DNA of 7,130 nucleotides. Origin: an uncultured Lachnospiraceae bacterium. Lineage in GTDB: Bacteria > Bacillota > Clostridia > Lachnospirales > Lachnospiraceae. The stretch's first letter is position 1. Each line of letters opens with the position of its first letter. Below the pieces are notes generated by a model that made no database searches, was not told the origin of the DNA, and saw nothing but the letters and a program-made list of their open reading frames with translations. The stretch is taken from assembly GCA_905193085.1 (NCBI GenBank), contig CAJJNI010000129.1, positions 1-7,130 on the forward strand, read 5' to 3'. Positions 1 to 5,993 of this stretch are shown here, piece after piece. Made by a program: the position numbers and the translations under genes.

Positions 1-1
1 A

Positions 2-751
2 TTGAAACTTTTAGAGACTAAAGAAATAACAAAACAGTTTGATAATAAAAAGATAATAGAAGACATAAATATTCATATTGACAGTGGTGAGATTGTATCA
101 CTGCTGGGAGTAAGCGGTGTTGGAAAAACAACACTATTTAACATAATAGCAGGGGTAATAACACCTGATGAAGGTGCTGTATTATTAAATGGCAGCAACA
201 TAAACGGAATTTCAGGGCAGATAAGCTACATGCTTCAAAAAGACCTGCTTCTTGCGCATATGAATATCTGTGATAATGTTGCTTTACCGCTTTTTGTTAA
301 AGGCGTTAAGAAAAATGAAGCAAGAAAGCGCGCTAAAGAATTACTTCCATTGTTTGGCTTAGAAGGTGTTGAAAAGAAATATCCTTCACAGCTTTCTGGT
401 GGAATGAGACAAAGAGCCGCATTTTTGAGGACCTATCTTTTTTCTGATGAGCTGGCATTGTTAGATGAGCCATTTAGTGCATTAGATGCGATAACAAAAC
501 AGGAAATGCATAAATGGTATATGAATATAATGAAAGAAATAAAGCTTTCAACAATATTTATAACCCATGATATAGATGAGGCGATAATGCTTTCGGACCG
601 TATATATATCATGGCAGGCAGTCCGGGAAAAATTGTTAAGGAAATAAAAATAAATCAGGAAAAATATGACAGAGAAGATTTCAATCTTACTGTAGAATTC
701 TTGCAGTATAAAAAAGAAGTAATGTCATATTTAAAAAATGAAAAAGCCTGA
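2..751 (+). CDS. ABC transporter ATP-binding protein, nitrate/sulfonate/taurine type
   Basis: Cytoplasmic ATPase that would power an importer of the SsuB/TauB/ThiZ type. Visible in the 249 residues: Walker A GVSGVGKTT (36-44), Q-loop Q79, signature LSGGMRQR (131-138), Walker B ELALLDEP (150-157), D-loop SALD (159-162) and switch histidine H189 in ITHDID. The 'DNVALPL' stretch after the Q-loop and the 'DRIYIMAGSPGKIV' tail are typical of this family. Length is normal (about 250). The first codon seen is TTG at 2-4. Because only one base precedes it, a start further upstream cannot be excluded and no ribosome-binding site can be judged. The permease and substrate-binding protein are not in the window and should be upstream. 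The substrate (taurine, sulfonate, pyrimidine precursor, other) cannot be told from the ATPase alone. Confidence 0.9.
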   Translation: MKLLETKEITKQFDNKKIIEDINIHIDSGEIVSLLGVSGVGKTTLFNIIAGVITPDEGAVLLNGSNINGISGQISYMLQKDLLLAHMNICDNVALPLFVKGVKKNEARKRAKELLPLFGLEGVEKKYPSQLSGGMRQRAAFLRTYLFSDELALLDEPFSALDAITKQEMHKWYMNIMKEIKLSTIFITHDIDEAIMLSDRIYIMAGSPGKIVKEIKINQEKYDREDFNLTVEFLQYKKEVMSYLKNEKA

Positions 752-803
752 ATATTACAATGATTTTACATTAATTATACAATGTTGTGATAGCAGTATT
801 TAC

Positions 804-847
804 ATTCCACCTTTACTATATAAACAAATAAACAGTAAAGGTGGAAT
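804..847 (+). promoter_or_regulatory. Perfect 14-bp inverted repeat covering the ribosome-binding site of the next gene
   Basis: The left arm ATTCCACCTTTACT (804-817) is exactly complementary to AGTAAAGGTGGAAT (834-847), with a 16-base A-rich loop. The right arm contains the Shine-Dalgarno AAGGTGG (838-844) that serves the ATG at 853. If transcribed, the folded RNA would hide this site. TTTT at 847-850 also allows a weak terminator reading for the ABC gene, but the long loop and the low-GC stem argue against a good one. As DNA it could also be an operator for a dimeric repressor. The repeat is certain; its role is inferred. Confidence 0.75.
838..844 (+). promoter_or_regulatory. Ribosome-binding site AAGGTGG deciding the ATG at 853
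   Basis: AAGGTGG sits 8 bases before ATG 853-855. This favours that ATG over the in-frame GTG at 841, which lies inside the Shine-Dalgarno itself. The site is wholly within the right arm of the inverted repeat 804-847. Confidence 0.7.
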
Positions 848-852
848 TTTAT

Positions 853-1095
853 ATGAGAAGAATATGGAGTATTATCGATGAATTAAATTTTACCCAAAAA
901 ACAAAAAATAAAATGTTTATTATGTTTAATACAGCAGGCTGGACATGTGTGGCACTGTTACTGTGTATTATTTTTGGAGCTTTTTTTGGAACATTTAGTG
1001 ATAACTGGATTGAAATTACAATGATTATTATAGGTTATATAGGAATTGGAATCGGCTTTTTTGGAAGTGTCATGTATTTACTTAGAAACAGCTAA
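853..1095 (+). CDS. Small two-helix membrane protein, function unknown
   Basis: I do not recognise this 80-residue protein. It has a basic, polar N-terminus (residues 1-22, with R2, R3, K16, K18 and K20). Two hydrophobic segments follow at about 25-47 (rich in Cys, Leu, Ile and Phe) and 53-77. The second has closely spaced glycines (G61, G64, G66, G68, G71), a pattern that favours tight helix packing. Charge distribution suggests both ends face the cytoplasm. There is no signal-peptide cleavage site and no catalytic motif. The ATG at 853 is chosen from the AAGGTGG 8 bases upstream. The gene lies alone between the ABC ATPase and the YitT promoter, and its expression may be limited by the hairpin over its ribosome-binding site. 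A small regulator or partner of a membrane complex is possible but unproven. Confidence 0.65.
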   Translation: MRRIWSIIDELNFTQKTKNKMFIMFNTAGWTCVALLLCIIFGAFFGTFSDNWIEITMIIIGYIGIGIGFFGSVMYLLRNS

Positions 1096-1120
1096 AATTT
1101 GTTATTTAAACTACTCTTTA

Positions 1121-1149
1121 TTGAAAATGTTCATTTAATCGTTTATAAT
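1121..1149 (+). promoter_or_regulatory. Sigma-A promoter for the YitT-family gene
   Basis: TTGAAA (1121-1126), a 17-base spacer and TATAAT (1144-1149) match the vegetative consensus in 5 of 6 and 6 of 6 positions. Transcription should begin near 1155-1157, directly before the stem-loop 1158-1209, giving a leader of about 77 bases. No terminator separates the small upstream gene from this promoter. Confidence 0.8.
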
Positions 1150-1157
1150 AAACACAA

Positions 1158-1209
1158 TATGATACCGGCGGGTTGTCTGGTGCTATGCACTTTTCCCCCT
1201 GGTATCATA
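1158..1209 (+). promoter_or_regulatory. Candidate structured 5' leader (nested stem-loop) before the YitT-family gene
   Basis: TATGATACC (1158-1166) pairs exactly with GGTATCATA (1201-1209). Inside, G1167.U1200 and G1168-C1199 continue the stem, C1169/C1198 is a mismatch, and GGG 1170-1172 pairs with CCC 1195-1197. An internal loop (TTGTCT against TTT) leads to a terminal hairpin GGTGC/GCACT (1179-1183/1187-1191) with loop TAT. It is a GC-rich island in AT-rich surroundings, and its first base is at or next to the predicted transcript start. It ends 12 bases before the GGAGG (1222-1226). No T-run follows, so it is not a terminator. I could not match it to TPP, preQ1, fluoride, ZTP, cyclic di-GMP or guanidine riboswitches as I remember them. 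It may be a regulatory aptamer, a protein-binding site or an mRNA-stabilising 5' hairpin. Confidence 0.6.
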
Positions 1210-1232
1210 AAAAATGAATATGGAGGATTTAA

Positions 1233-2144
1233 ATGACAACGACACGAATCAGAGAGTTTTTAAGGACATTACAGATTAAGAATTTTTTCCTTCTTACGCT
1301 TGCAGGAATTATCAATGCTATTGGGGTTACGATGTTTCTTGCACCGGTAAATTTATATGACAGCGGTATTTCAGGAACATCTATTCTATTATCACAGATT
1401 ACACCACAGTGGCTTAGCCTTTCGGTATTTCTATTAATTCTAAATGTGCCACTTTTCCTTTATGGATACAAAAAGCAGGGACTGGCATTTACAGTCTATG
1501 CGATATATACAGTATTTATTTATTCTCTGTCAGCTTTTCTTATAACTGATATATTACCTGTAGATGTAAGTATTGCATCACCACTTGCCGGAGAAGATTT
1601 GCTTTTATGTGCGATATTTGGAGGCCTTATTTCAGGTATTGGCAGTGGTCTTGCAATAAGATATGGCGGTGCAATGGACGGTATCGAAGTTATGGCTGTA
1701 ATATTTGCCAAGAAAATTGGAATTACGGTTGGAACATTCGTAATGGGATATAATATGTTACTTTATATCATATGCGGAATGATTTTAAAGAGCTGGATTC
1801 TGCCTTTATATTCAATTGTTGCGTATGCAGCTGCATTAAAGACAGTCGATTTTCTTGTTGAAGGTATTGACCGCTCCAAATCAGCAATGATTGTTACCGA
1901 AAAATCAGAGAAAGTCTGCGGGGTGCTATCAGAAGAATTTAAGTGCGGACTTACAATAATGAATGCCACAGGTTACTATTCACAGACCGAAAAACAGGTT
2001 GTTTATATAGTTTTAAACAGATTTCAGATAACAAGAATGAGAAATCTTGTTCATGAGGCAGACCCGAAAGCATATATTACAATTTCGGAAGTAGCCGATG
2101 TATTTATGAAGCAGCAGGAATTTGCAGATAATGTTAAAGGGTAG
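1233..2144 (+). CDS. YitT-family membrane protein (YitT domain plus C-terminal DUF2179)
   Basis: Integral membrane protein of a family that is multi-copy in Firmicutes and whose substrate is not established. The 303 residues match the usual length of about 280-300. Residues 15-205 carry the membrane domain, with hydrophobic segments near 18-37, 60-79, 85-108, 121-143, 165-186 and 190-207. Family-type glycine-rich turns are visible: LAPVNLYDSGISG (36-48) and the GSGLAIRYGGAMDGIE region (137-152). Residues 212-292 form the soluble DUF2179 domain, ending in the recognisable 'EADPKAYITISEVADV' segment. GGAGG at 1222-1226 lies 6 bases before the ATG. The gene has its own promoter and a structured leader, so it is probably regulated separately from its neighbours. 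No terminator is visible after it, so reading into the alkyltransferase-like gene is possible. Family assignment is confident; the transported compound, if any, is unknown. Confidence 0.9.
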   Translation: MTTTRIREFLRTLQIKNFFLLTLAGIINAIGVTMFLAPVNLYDSGISGTSILLSQITPQWLSLSVFLLILNVPLFLYGYKKQGLAFTVYAIYTVFIYSLSAFLITDILPVDVSIASPLAGEDLLLCAIFGGLISGIGSGLAIRYGGAMDGIEVMAVIFAKKIGITVGTFVMGYNMLLYIICGMILKSWILPLYSIVAYAAALKTVDFLVEGIDRSKSAMIVTEKSEKVCGVLSEEFKCGLTIMNATGYYSQTEKQVVYIVLNRFQITRMRNLVHEADPKAYITISEVADVFMKQQEFADNVKG

Positions 2145-2146
2145 GG

Positions 2147-2152
2147 TATAAT
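2147..2152 (+). promoter_or_regulatory. Possible -10 element for the alkyltransferase fusion gene
   Basis: A perfect TATAAT lies 3 bases after the stop codon of the YitT-family gene. The best -35 is only TTGCAG (2122-2127) with a long 19-base spacer, and there is no extended -10, so this is a weak candidate. Read-through from the YitT promoter is the alternative. Confidence 0.3.
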
Positions 2153-2223
2153 GGTTAATTTATATGCTGCAGACATAGGAAGAGAAAAAAATAGGAAAGA
2201 ATATTGATTTCAGAGGATAATTT

Positions 2224-2853
2224 ATGCAGACAAGAGAAGAAGCATTAGAGTATGGTCTGTCTTTTCCATACACTTACAAAGAAGCTCCTTTTCACGATAA
2301 AAACTGGCAGTTAGTCAGGGTTGAGGGCAGTAAGAAGGCTTTTTTGTGGATTTATGAAAAAGATGGTTATATCAATTTAAATGTAAAAACAGACCCAAAC
2401 TGGCGTGATTACTGGAGAGATGCGTTTGAATCGGTAATTCCCGGCTGGCATCAGAATAAAGAACATTGGAATACGATTATTCTGGACGGAACAGTTCCTG
2501 ATGATGCCATACGCACAATGATAGCTGAAAGCTATGAAATTATAACAGACAATCCTGCTAAAAGAATATATGATGCAGTTAGGAAGGTTCCGAAAGGAAA
2601 AGTTGCAACATATGGCCAGATAGCTCAGATGGCAGGAAATAAAAGAATGGCAAGAGCTGTTGGAAACGCACTTCATAAAAATCCTGACCCGGATAATATA
2701 CCGTGTTACCGTATCGTAAATTCAAAGGGTGAGCTTGCCGCAGAATTTGCTTTTGGAGGAGCAGGAAAGCAGGCAGAACTGCTTGAAGCTGACGGTATTA
2801 AAGTTAATGGCGGTAAGGTGGATTTGGCAGTTTATGGTATTAATTTGGATTGA
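2224..2853 (+). CDS. MmcQ/YjbR domain fused to an O6-alkylguanine-DNA alkyltransferase-like domain
   Basis: Likely a cytoplasmic DNA-repair or DNA-damage-sensing protein of 209 residues. Residues 1-105 resemble the MmcQ/YjbR (DUF419) fold, with the recognisable run from 'VIPGWHQNKEHWNTIILDG' (71-89) to 'SYEII' (103-107). Residues 110-195 resemble the DNA-binding and active-site half of MGMT/Ogt: 'VPKGKVATYGQIA' (122-134) starts the helix-turn-helix, 'ARAVGNAL' (143-150) holds the arginine finger R144, and the acceptor cysteine is C161 in IPCYRIV. The canonical motif is PCHR; here the histidine that normally activates the cysteine is Tyr162. The cysteine is kept, unlike alkyltransferase-like proteins where it is replaced. 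The N-terminal domain of Ada/Ogt is absent and MmcQ takes its place. AGAGG at 2212-2216 is 7 bases before the ATG. Whether it transfers alkyl groups or only recognises lesions is open. Confidence 0.88.
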   Translation: MQTREEALEYGLSFPYTYKEAPFHDKNWQLVRVEGSKKAFLWIYEKDGYINLNVKTDPNWRDYWRDAFESVIPGWHQNKEHWNTIILDGTVPDDAIRTMIAESYEIITDNPAKRIYDAVRKVPKGKVATYGQIAQMAGNKRMARAVGNALHKNPDPDNIPCYRIVNSKGELAAEFAFGGAGKQAELLEADGIKVNGGKVDLAVYGINLD

Positions 2854-2878
2854 AAATTATTATGTAATATGTTATTAT
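2850..2878 (+). promoter_or_regulatory. Sigma-A promoter (with extended -10) for the HPr-like gene
   Basis: TTGAAA (2850-2855), a 17-base spacer and TATTAT (2873-2878) are preceded by TG at 2870-2871, which makes an extended -10. The -35 overlaps the TGA stop codon of the alkyltransferase fusion gene. The start should be near 2885, about 35 bases before the next ATG. Together with the terminator at 3172-3208 this defines a single-gene transcript. Confidence 0.75.
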
Positions 2879-2919
2879 ATTAATACACTATCAAAGTATT
2901 TAAGAAAGGAGCAATAATT

Positions 2920-3162
2920 ATGAAAATTAACAACATAACACTTGTAAATGAATTTCTTGAAATTGTAAGAGAATGTAAAGGAAATGTATATTTAACCAGT
3001 AATGAGGGTGACAAATTTAATTTAAAATCTGCAATGAGTCAATATGTTGCAATGGGAGCGCTTCTTGGACAAAAAGGTGATGAACTTGAATTGTGGTGTG
3101 AAGAGAAGGAAGATGAAGCAAAATTTATGAAATTCCTTCAGGAGCATCCTGAAACAATATAG
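2920..3162 (+). CDS. Small HPr-like protein without the phospho-histidine
   Basis: Cytoplasmic protein of 80 residues with no signal or membrane segment. The segment GDKFNLKSAMSQYVAMGALL (30-49) resembles the HPr hallmark around regulatory Ser46 (NLKSIMGVMSLG), with Ser37 in that place. The following 'GDELELWCEEKEDEAKFMKFLQE' stretch (53-75) fits the last strand and helix of HPr, which has about 85-88 residues. Counting back, the position of the catalytic His15 falls near Ile6 in NNITLVN, and no HARP-like motif exists. It could therefore be an HPr relative that is regulated at the serine but cannot carry phosphate, by analogy with Crh, or simply a distant fold relative. Homologues in gut Clostridia have, as far as I recall, been mislabelled 'polyA polymerase'; nothing here supports that. 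AAAGGAG (2905-2911) lies 8 bases before the ATG. It has its own promoter and terminator. Confidence 0.7.
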   Translation: MKINNITLVNEFLEIVRECKGNVYLTSNEGDKFNLKSAMSQYVAMGALLGQKGDELELWCEEKEDEAKFMKFLQEHPETI

Positions 3163-3171
3163 CAATAACAC

Positions 3172-3208
3172 AACAACTCCGGGTGCATACTGCATTTGGA
3201 GTTGTTTT
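3172..3208 (+). terminator. Rho-independent terminator of the HPr-like gene
   Basis: AACAACTCC (3172-3180) pairs with GGAGTTGTT (3198-3206). The stem continues as three G.U wobbles (GGG 3181-3183 with TTT 3195-3197) and TGCA/TGCA around a TAC loop. TTTT at 3205-3208 forms the U-tract. It begins 10 bases after the stop codon. Confidence 0.9.
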
Positions 3209-3600
3209 ATGTGGAAAGCAGGGATAAAGTATGTTTAATGAGGTTAAGAAAAAGCTTGGCTTTGGTTGTATGAGACTTCCATTACTGGAAAATGGAGATG
3301 TTGATTTAGCGGAAACTTCTAAGATGGTTGATAAATTCCTTGAAGAAGGATTTAATTATTTCGATACTGCTCATGGATATCTTAATGGAAAAAGCGAGCT
3401 TGCAATAAAAGAATGTCTTACAAAAAGACATAAAAGAGAAGAATATATTCTTACAGACAAGCTTACAATGTCATATTTTAAGAAAAAAGAAGATATAAGA
3501 CTATTTTTTGAAAATCAGCTTAAGGCATGCGGTGTTGACTATTTTGATTTTTATCTGATGCATTCGCAGTCAAAGGAAATTTTTGAGTATTTCAAAAAAT

Positions 3601-3642
3601 GCAGAGCAAAATCCACAGTAAGGGATAGTGCTCTGTGTTTTT
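3601..3642 (+). terminator. Rho-independent terminator at the reductase deletion junction
   Basis: CAGAGCA (3602-3608) pairs with TGCTCTG (3629-3635). An inner ATCC/GGAT stem (3611-3614/3623-3626) follows, and TGTTTTT (3636-3642) forms the tail. The left arm is also the coding sequence for the last recognisable reductase residues (CRA). It would insulate the exporter operon from upstream transcription. Confidence 0.7.
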
Positions 3643-3675
3643 ATAATTATAGTATATTATTACAGAAAAATTTAT

Positions 3676-3680
3676 GGAGG
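3676..3680 (+). promoter_or_regulatory. Ribosome-binding site GGAGG deciding the ATG at 3688
   Basis: GGAGG lies 7 bases before ATG 3688. An in-frame ATG at 3628 would add 20 hydrophobic, unrelated residues encoded by the terminator region and has no ribosome-binding site. A TATAAT (3642-3647) lies upstream but without a recognisable -35, so the operon promoter is uncertain. Confidence 0.85.
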
Positions 3681-3687
3681 ATTAAAC

Positions 3688-4398
3688 ATGCTTAATATAA
3701 AAAATCTTACAAAAGTGTATGGAGATAAAAAGGCAGTAGATGATTTGACATTACATATTAATTCGGGAGAGATATATGGCTTTATAGGGCATAACGGAGC
3801 CGGAAAAACTACAACAATTAAATGCTGCTGCGGTATTTTACAGTTTGATGAAGGTGAAATACTGATAGATGGCATATCAGTTAAAAATAAACCTCTTGAA
3901 GCAAAGAAAAAAATAGCATATATTCCTGATAATCCTGATTTATATGATTTTATGACAGGTATCCAGTTTTTAAATTTTGTGGCTGATATTTTTGGTGTAA
4001 CTGCAGATGAGCGGCAGAACCGTATTCGTAAATATGCAGAAATGTTTGAATTAACTGATAATCTAGCGCAGCCTGTTTCGGCATATTCACATGGAATGAA
4101 GCAAAAGCTTGCAATTATTTCAGCACTTGTGCATGAGCCGAAGCTGATAATCATGGATGAACCGTTTGTGGGACTTGACCCTAAAGCGTCCCATCTTTTA
4201 AAGACTACAATGAAAGAATTATGTGAGTCAGGTGCAGCAATATTCTTTTCAACGCATGTACTTGAAGTGGCAGAGAAACTTTGTGACAAAGTTGCAATTA
4301 TCAAAGATGGAAAATTAATAAAATCAGGTACTATGGATGAAGTCAGAGGAGATGCTTCTTTAGAAGATGTATTTTTGGAACTGGAGGATGCACAATGA
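3688..4398 (+). CDS. ABC-2 type exporter, ATP-binding protein
   Basis: Cytoplasmic ATPase of 236 residues that pairs with the permease encoded next. Motifs: Walker A GHNGAGKTT (34-42), Walker B LIIMDEP (153-159), D-loop GLDP (162-165) and switch H190 in STHV. The Q-loop reads YIPDNP (78-83), with Asp where most ABC proteins have Gln. The signature reads YSHGMKQK (133-140) in place of LSGGQ. Both variants are usual in the EcsA/BcrA-like exporter ATPases. A short C-terminus ends in 'SLEDVFLELE', common to this group. The stop codon overlaps the next start as ATGA (4395-4398), so the two genes are translationally coupled. The cargo cannot be inferred: no bacteriocin, immunity or two-component genes lie beside it. 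Confidence 0.93.
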   Translation: MLNIKNLTKVYGDKKAVDDLTLHINSGEIYGFIGHNGAGKTTTIKCCCGILQFDEGEILIDGISVKNKPLEAKKKIAYIPDNPDLYDFMTGIQFLNFVADIFGVTADERQNRIRKYAEMFELTDNLAQPVSAYSHGMKQKLAIISALVHEPKLIIMDEPFVGLDPKASHLLKTTMKELCESGAAIFFSTHVLEVAEKLCDKVAIIKDGKLIKSGTMDEVRGDASLEDVFLELEDAQ

Positions 4399-5993
4399 CA
4401 AAAACACTTATAAAAAAACAGATGCTTGAAGTTTTTTCATGGCTGTATCAGAATAAAAAGACAGGAAAGAACCGTGACAAAAAAGGGATAATTATTTATT
4501 CTTTTTTGTATATTTTATTGTTTGGCCTGCTGGCATTTATCTTCTATCAGATGGCAGATTCGTTATGTGCACCGCTCATTAATGCCGGGTTTGGATGGCT
4601 GTATATGGCACTTATGGGGATTATCGGTGTAACATTCGGGGTGTTTGGCAGTGTGTTTAACACATTTGCAAGTCTTTATCAGGCAAAAGACAATGATTTA
4701 TTATTGTCAATGCCAATTCCTGTAAAAAGTGTTCTTACAGCAAGACTTTCAGGAGTCTATGCAATGGGACTTCTTTATGAAATGCTTGTCATGATACCTG
4801 CTGTAATAGCATATTTTATAGTTGTAAAATTAAATGCTGTAGTTATTATTTTCAGTGTTCTAATCCCATTTATTTTATCATTTTTTGTATTGGCTTTTTC
4901 ATGTATTCTTGGTTTCGTTGTTGCTCTTATAAACAGTAAGCTTAAGAACCAGAAGATTCTTACGGTAATTGTTTCACTGGCATTTTTCGGTGTGTATTAT
5001 TATTTTTGCGGCAATGCCAGCAGGCTGTTACAGAGCGTTATTTTAAATCCTGAAAATATAGCCGGAAAAATTAAAGGCTTTGCATATCCTTTATATCATA
5101 TGGGGCTTGCTGCAGAGGGAAAAACTGTATCAATGCTTATTTTTACCGGTATTATTGCTGTAGTTTTTCTTCTTGTATATGCTGTTTTACAGTATAGTTT
5201 CCTGAGGCTTGCAACAGCAAATAAGGGGGCCGCAAAAGTAAAATATGTTGAGAAAAAAGCAAAGGCCGGTTCAGCAGACAAAGCATTACTTCAAAAAGAA
5301 TTTAAAAGATTTTTTGAAAGTCCGAACTACATGTTAAATTGTGGACTTGGAATAGTAATAATGGTTGTTTTGGCGGTTGTTATTTTATTTAAGCAAAATA
5401 CTGTAAATGATATTATTTCTATAGGAAAAATAGCAGGGTATGAAGGTGTGATTTCGCTCTTAATAGCAGCTTCAATATGTATGATGATAACAATGAATGA
5501 TATTTCTGCTCCATCAGTTTCTTTAGAGGGAAAGAATTTATGGATTGTGCAGGTACTTCCTGTATCAGGCTGGCAGATTTTAAAGGCAAAACTAAATATG
5601 CATATTATTTTAAATATAATACCGGCTATAATACTTACTGTATGTGTAGAATATATTTTTAAACCATCAGTATTTTTTGGAATTATGATTCCGGTAACTG
5701 TTATTTTATTTATTATTTTGATGGCAGCTTTCGGACTTTTCTGTAACTTAAAAGCTCCTAATTTAAATTGGACAAATGAAATATCTCCTATAAAACAGTC
5801 GCTTAGTGTAACACTTACATTGTTTGGTGGCTGGTTATTTGTACTTGCGTTGGGATTTATTTATTATTGGCTTTACGACAGGATTACAGCAGAAGTATAT
5901 CTTATTTGTGTTAATCTGTTTTTAGTTATAATAAATGTTATTCTACTCGAATGGCTAAAGAAAAGAGGCAGCCATATAATTAAAAACTTATAA
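4395..5993 (+). CDS. ABC-2 type exporter, large permease subunit
   Basis: Polytopic membrane protein of 532 residues with about 12 hydrophobic segments, near 32-52, 68-90, 120-143, 147-164, 165-180, 187-204, 246-267, 314-333, 350-367, 403-449 (two), 473-493 and 499-518. It appears to be built as two related halves. A cytoplasmic linker rich in Lys (278-310) joins them, and the motif NDLLLSMPIPVKSVLTARL (100-118) recurs as LWIVQVLPVSGWQILKAKL (382-400). This suggests a fused-dimer permease that needs only one partner ATPase gene. It resembles the PF16949-like 'putative ABC exporter' group. GGAGG at 4383-4387, inside the ATPase gene, is 7 bases before the ATG. The transported molecule is unknown. 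Transcription probably ends at the hairpin 6171-6218. Confidence 0.88.
   Translation: MTKTLIKKQMLEVFSWLYQNKKTGKNRDKKGIIIYSFLYILLFGLLAFIFYQMADSLCAPLINAGFGWLYMALMGIIGVTFGVFGSVFNTFASLYQAKDNDLLLSMPIPVKSVLTARLSGVYAMGLLYEMLVMIPAVIAYFIVVKLNAVVIIFSVLIPFILSFFVLAFSCILGFVVALINSKLKNQKILTVIVSLAFFGVYYYFCGNASRLLQSVILNPENIAGKIKGFAYPLYHMGLAAEGKTVSMLIFTGIIAVVFLLVYAVLQYSFLRLATANKGAAKVKYVEKKAKAGSADKALLQKEFKRFFESPNYMLNCGLGIVIMVVLAVVILFKQNTVNDIISIGKIAGYEGVISLLIAASICMMITMNDISAPSVSLEGKNLWIVQVLPVSGWQILKAKLNMHIILNIIPAIILTVCVEYIFKPSVFFGIMIPVTVILFIILMAAFGLFCNLKAPNLNWTNEISPIKQSLSVTLTLFGGWLFVLALGFIYYWLYDRITAEVYLICVNLFLVIINVILLEWLKKRGSHIIKNL

Larger units (their letters stand above)
3231..3695 (+). pseudogene. Truncated aldo/keto reductase (N-terminal third only)
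   Basis: Residues 1-126 match the N-terminus of a large aldo/keto reductase of the COG1453 type: KLGFGCMRLPLL near 8-19, FDTAHGY (44-50), KLTMSYF (77-83), and GVDYFDFYLMHSQ (101-113). The catalytic tetrad D45, Y50, K77 and H111 is present. Homologues run to roughly 370 residues, many with a C-terminal iron-sulfur motif. Here similarity stops after FKKCRA (121-126). The remaining 28 residues are translated terminator and leader sequence, and the frame ends 8 bases inside the start of the next gene. Most of the barrel and the NADPH-binding C-terminal loops are missing, so a working enzyme is very unlikely. Only a weak ribosome-binding site (AGGGA at 3220-3224) precedes the ATG, and no promoter is seen between the terminator at 3208 and the start. 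No other frame holds the missing part, so this is a deletion and not a frameshift. Confidence 0.85.

Noticed and set aside
755..783. Promoter for the small membrane protein (ATTACA at 754-759, TACAAT at 778-783)
   Set aside because: The -35 matches poorly and the spacer is 18 bases; it is plausible but too weak to list as a feature in this AT-rich sequence.
841..852. In-frame GTG start four codons before the chosen start of the small membrane protein
   Set aside because: The GTG lies inside the AAGGTGG ribosome-binding site and has no such site of its own; the ATG at 853 is correctly spaced.
1158..1209. Leader hairpin as a rho-independent terminator or a known riboswitch
   Set aside because: No T-run follows on either strand, and its conserved bases do not fit TPP, preQ1, fluoride, ZTP, cyclic di-GMP or guanidine classes as I know them.
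2151..2207. 18-residue reading frame beginning ATG GTT between the YitT-family and alkyltransferase genes
   Set aside because: Its start is inside a TATAAT, there is no good ribosome-binding site and nothing shows that it is translated. The first residues vaguely recall the start of phosphopantetheinyl transferases, but that is too short to support a remnant.
3628..3687. N-terminal 20-residue extension of the exporter ATPase
   Set aside because: It is encoded by the terminator and AT-rich leader, lacks a ribosome-binding site and does not belong to the ATPase fold.
3672..4304. Long antisense reading frame opposite the exporter ATPase
   Set aside because: It is a shadow of a gene with complete ABC motifs; its translation is serine-rich and without a family pattern.
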